DNA of 64,000 nt from MVRV01 sp964646755 (lineage in GTDB: Bacteria > Desulfobacterota > Syntrophia > Syntrophales > Smithellaceae), in the NCBI GenBank assembly GCA_964646755.1, contig CAZYIE010000012.1:1-64000 (forward strand), in the 5' to 3' direction. This document shows, piece by piece, positions 62,166 to 64,000 of this stretch (position 1 is its first letter; each line of letters starts with the position of its first letter). The notes under the pieces are model-generated. The model was not told the origin of the DNA. It made no database searches and worked only from the letters and a program-made list of their open reading frames with translations. A program made the translations under genes and the position numbers.

Positions 62166-63209
62166 ATGAAAAAGAAAGACTTACTGAATAAAAAAGTTGA
62201 GCACATTGACATCAAGGCCATTAATTCCGTGGACATTATTAATGCCATGAAAAAGATGTCTTTTTCCGCCCGTGATCTGGCCAACGCCGCCGATATTTAC
62301 GACTCGATGCTCAAAGAAAAAAACTGCGCCGTGATGCTGACTCTGGCCGGTTCCACATCGGCCGCCGGGTGTATGCAGGTATATGTGGATATGGTTAAAA
62401 ACAACATGATCGATGTAATTGTCGCCACCGGCGCCGCGATAGTCGATATGGATTTCTTCGAAGCCCTGGGATTTAAGCATTATCAGGGTTCTCCTTTTGT
62501 TGACGACAAGTTACTGCGCAGCCTCTACATTGATCGCATTTACGATACTTACATTGATGAAGAACAACTTCAGGCCTGCGATAAAACCATCAAGACGATT
62601 GCCGATGCACTGCCTCCCCGCGCTTACTCTTCGCGGGAATTTATCTGGGAAATGGGAAAATATTTAAAGAAGCACTCCAAGAAAAAGGATTCACTCATCC
62701 AGGCTGCCTACGAGCATAATGTCCCCATTTTTTGCCCGGCCTTCTCCGACAGTTCTGCGGGATTTGGGCTGGTCCTACATCAGCATGAATATCCGGAAAA
62801 CCATGTTTCCATCGATTCCGTAAAAGACTTCCGCGAGTTGACCATGATCAAAATTAAAGCGGGTAAAACCGGCTTATTGATGATCGGCGGCGGCGTGCCG
62901 AAAAATTTTGCCCAGGATACAGTGGTTTGTGCGGAAATATTGGGTCATGAAGTACCCATGCATAAATATGCCGTGCAAATAACTGTTGCCGATGTGCGCG
63001 ACGGCGCCTGCTCCAGCTCCACGCTCAAAGAAGCTAATTCCTGGGGAAAGGTGGATTCGTCCTGCGAACAGATGGTTTATGCGGAAGCTACAACCGTATT
63101 GCCGCTGCTGGCGAGTTACGCCTACCACAAGGGCAGCTGGAAGACGCGCAAGAAGTGGGAATTGGCAAAAATATTTGATGTTCAGGGGAAAAACGTTAAG
63201 AAAAAGTAA
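62166..63209 (+). CDS. deoxyhypusine synthase-family protein (probable homospermidine/polyamine enzyme)
   Basis: 347 residues from the ATG at 62166; GTG 62154 is the alternative (the AGGAG lies nearer to it). NAD-binding segments typical of the family are present: MLTLAGSTSAAGC, VATGAAIVDMDFFEA, and PIFCPAFSDSSAGFG. The catalytic lysine is in EANSWGKVD (about residue 294). Bacteria have no eIF5A, so this is not a true hypusine enzyme; bacterial relatives are linked to homospermidine or related polyamine synthesis from spermidine/putrescine. It has no obvious polyamine neighbours here. Confidence 0.88.
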   Translation: MKKKDLLNKKVEHIDIKAINSVDIINAMKKMSFSARDLANAADIYDSMLKEKNCAVMLTLAGSTSAAGCMQVYVDMVKNNMIDVIVATGAAIVDMDFFEALGFKHYQGSPFVDDKLLRSLYIDRIYDTYIDEEQLQACDKTIKTIADALPPRAYSSREFIWEMGKYLKKHSKKKDSLIQAAYEHNVPIFCPAFSDSSAGFGLVLHQHEYPENHVSIDSVKDFRELTMIKIKAGKTGLLMIGGGVPKNFAQDTVVCAEILGHEVPMHKYAVQITVADVRDGACSSSTLKEANSWGKVDSSCEQMVYAEATTVLPLLASYAYHKGSWKTRKKWELAKIFDVQGKNVKKK

Positions 63210-63225
63210 GCAGGACTATTCAGGC

Positions 63226-64000
63226 TTAAAGCACCCCGGGGATGTAACGTTTGAGAAACTTGATGAACGTTTTATGAAACGGCAGGAAATCGAATTGACG
63301 TTTATAAATTAAATATAAGTTTCTTTCCATCGTCAGTCCTGCAATTGGAATTTCAAAAAGTAATCCCTGGGATAATTCCCGCTCCACTGCGTGAAGGGAA
63401 ATCACGGAAACTCCCAGACCGGCAATTACCGCTTCCTTGATGGCCTCAGAGCTTCCTAATTCGCTGCAAATATTAAACTGGGAAAGACTTACTGATTTTG
63501 CTTCCTTCAAAGATGATTCCAGTAAATCCCGCGTTGCTGAACCTTTTTCTCTGATGACAAACTGCTCGTTCATCAATTCCGGCAACGTAATTGATTTCTT
63601 TTTATGCCAGGGGTGCAGTTTCGGAACAGCTAAGATGAGACGATCCTTCCACAGAGGTTCGGCCAGCAGTTTTTTATTCAGAGGCTTCATACCGATAAAG
63701 CCAATTTCCACCTCGTTATCCAAAACCATGTTCATTGCTTCATTGCTGTCTGCCGTTTTGATGTGTATGCGGATATCGGAATGTTTCTTTTTAAATTCAC
63801 TCAAGGCGCGGGGAAGAATGTAGGTGGCAGGAATAGTGCTGGCGCCGACGTAGATATTGCCACCGGTATTTTCGTGAAGCTTAATAATTTTTGTTTTTGC
63901 TTCATCCCGCAGTTGAATCATCCGTACGGCGTAATCATAGAGAATTTTCCCTTCCGGCGTCAGTGAAATACCGGCATTGTTGCGGTTAACAACGCTAACG
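63226..64000 (-). CDS. LysR-family transcriptional regulator, N-terminus cut by window edge
   Basis: About 258 residues are visible. The frame is open to the right edge, where it reads NNAGISLTPEGKILYDYA, the end of the LysR helix-turn-helix domain. The rest is the ligand-binding domain (GNIYVGASTIPATYILPRAL, EIGFIGMKPL, EAVIAGLGVSVISLHAV). LysR proteins normally bind a small metabolite and control a divergent gene, which would lie outside the window. Its stop is 16 bp from the convergent deoxyhypusine-synthase-like gene. Confidence 0.92.
   Translation of the reverse strand, partial: VSVVNRNNAGISLTPEGKILYDYAVRMIQLRDEAKTKIIKLHENTGGNIYVGASTIPATYILPRALSEFKKKHSDIRIHIKTADSNEAMNMVLDNEVEIGFIGMKPLNKKLLAEPLWKDRLILAVPKLHPWHKKKSITLPELMNEQFVIREKGSATRDLLESSLKEAKSVSLSQFNICSELGSSEAIKEAVIAGLGVSVISLHAVERELSQGLLFEIPIAGLTMERNLYLIYKRQFDFLPFHKTFIKFLKRYIPGVL

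Noticed and set aside
1..64000. CRISPR array or prophage
   Set aside because: No regularly spaced short repeats, cas genes, integrase or phage structural genes were seen.

Overview
The window looks like a scaffold from an anaerobic, Gram-negative, deltaproteobacterium-like genome, possibly a fatty- or aromatic-acid-degrading syntroph or sulfate-reducer relative. This is an inference from gene content: CaiB/BaiF CoA-transferases and acyl-CoA ligases, rubrerythrin and desulfoferrodoxin, a 2[4Fe-4S] ferredoxin, sigma-54 signalling, many PAS kinases, and an IspH-UbiA fusion. Four runs of ten N (2371, 26298, 28581, 39425) mark scaffold joins. All four lie inside genes, so those genes are interrupted by assembly rather than by mutation. 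No rRNA, tRNA, CRISPR array or intact transposon was recognised.

1-15.5 kb, almost all minus strand, is acyl-CoA and lipid-like metabolism. It holds two CaiB/BaiF CoA-transferases (one cut by the window edge), an SDR with a MarR regulator, an AMP-forming acyl-CoA ligase, a transglutaminase-like protein, a membrane DUF1330-like protein, a lipoprotein resembling haloalkane dehalogenase DhlA, a D-aminoacylase-type amidohydrolase, EttA, an MBL-fold hydrolase, an alpha/beta hydrolase and a PspC protein. Two decayed genes sit here: an internally deleted partial copy of the first CoA-transferase, and the C-terminal stub of an acyl-CoA ligase. 15.5-18.2 kb is an envelope thiol-redox group (CcdA and TlpA on minus; DsbC-like protein and a small cytochrome c on plus).

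18.4-28.2 kb is a signalling region with clear duplication. It has two response regulators with HDOD or degenerate HD output domains, a solute-binding protein next to a histidine kinase, and a second kinase with nearly the same PAS-HisKA-HATPase core but a different (MASE1/CHASE-like, GC-rich) sensor. A broken third kinase end and a 28-codon receiver stub flank the pair. 28.3-32.2 kb is a peroxide/superoxide defence unit: Fur/PerR-like regulator, KatG, rubrerythrin, desulfoferrodoxin, then a strong terminator. 32.2-34 kb has a MarR-type repressor with two copies of a perfect palindromic operator. A choloylglycine-hydrolase-family protein follows, then divergent zur and znuACB with palindromic operator candidates.

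39-52.4 kb, all minus, is housekeeping: tmk-holB-ricT-metG, a ferredoxin and a NifU-domain protein, an IspH-UbiA fusion, tlyA, a PIN toxin-antitoxin pair lying between tlyA and dxs, and dxs-ispA-xseB-xseA. The dxs reading frame shifts by one base exactly at an A-AAA-AAG heptamer. 52.4-61.9 kb is a chemosensory/two-component group: a single-domain receiver, a hybrid kinase with nine PAS domains, a small protein, a methyl-accepting protein, CheW, an orphan protein, and an NtrC-type activator. A candidate sigma-54 promoter with upstream palindromic sites lies between the last two. The window ends with a deoxyhypusine-synthase-family protein and a partial LysR regulator.
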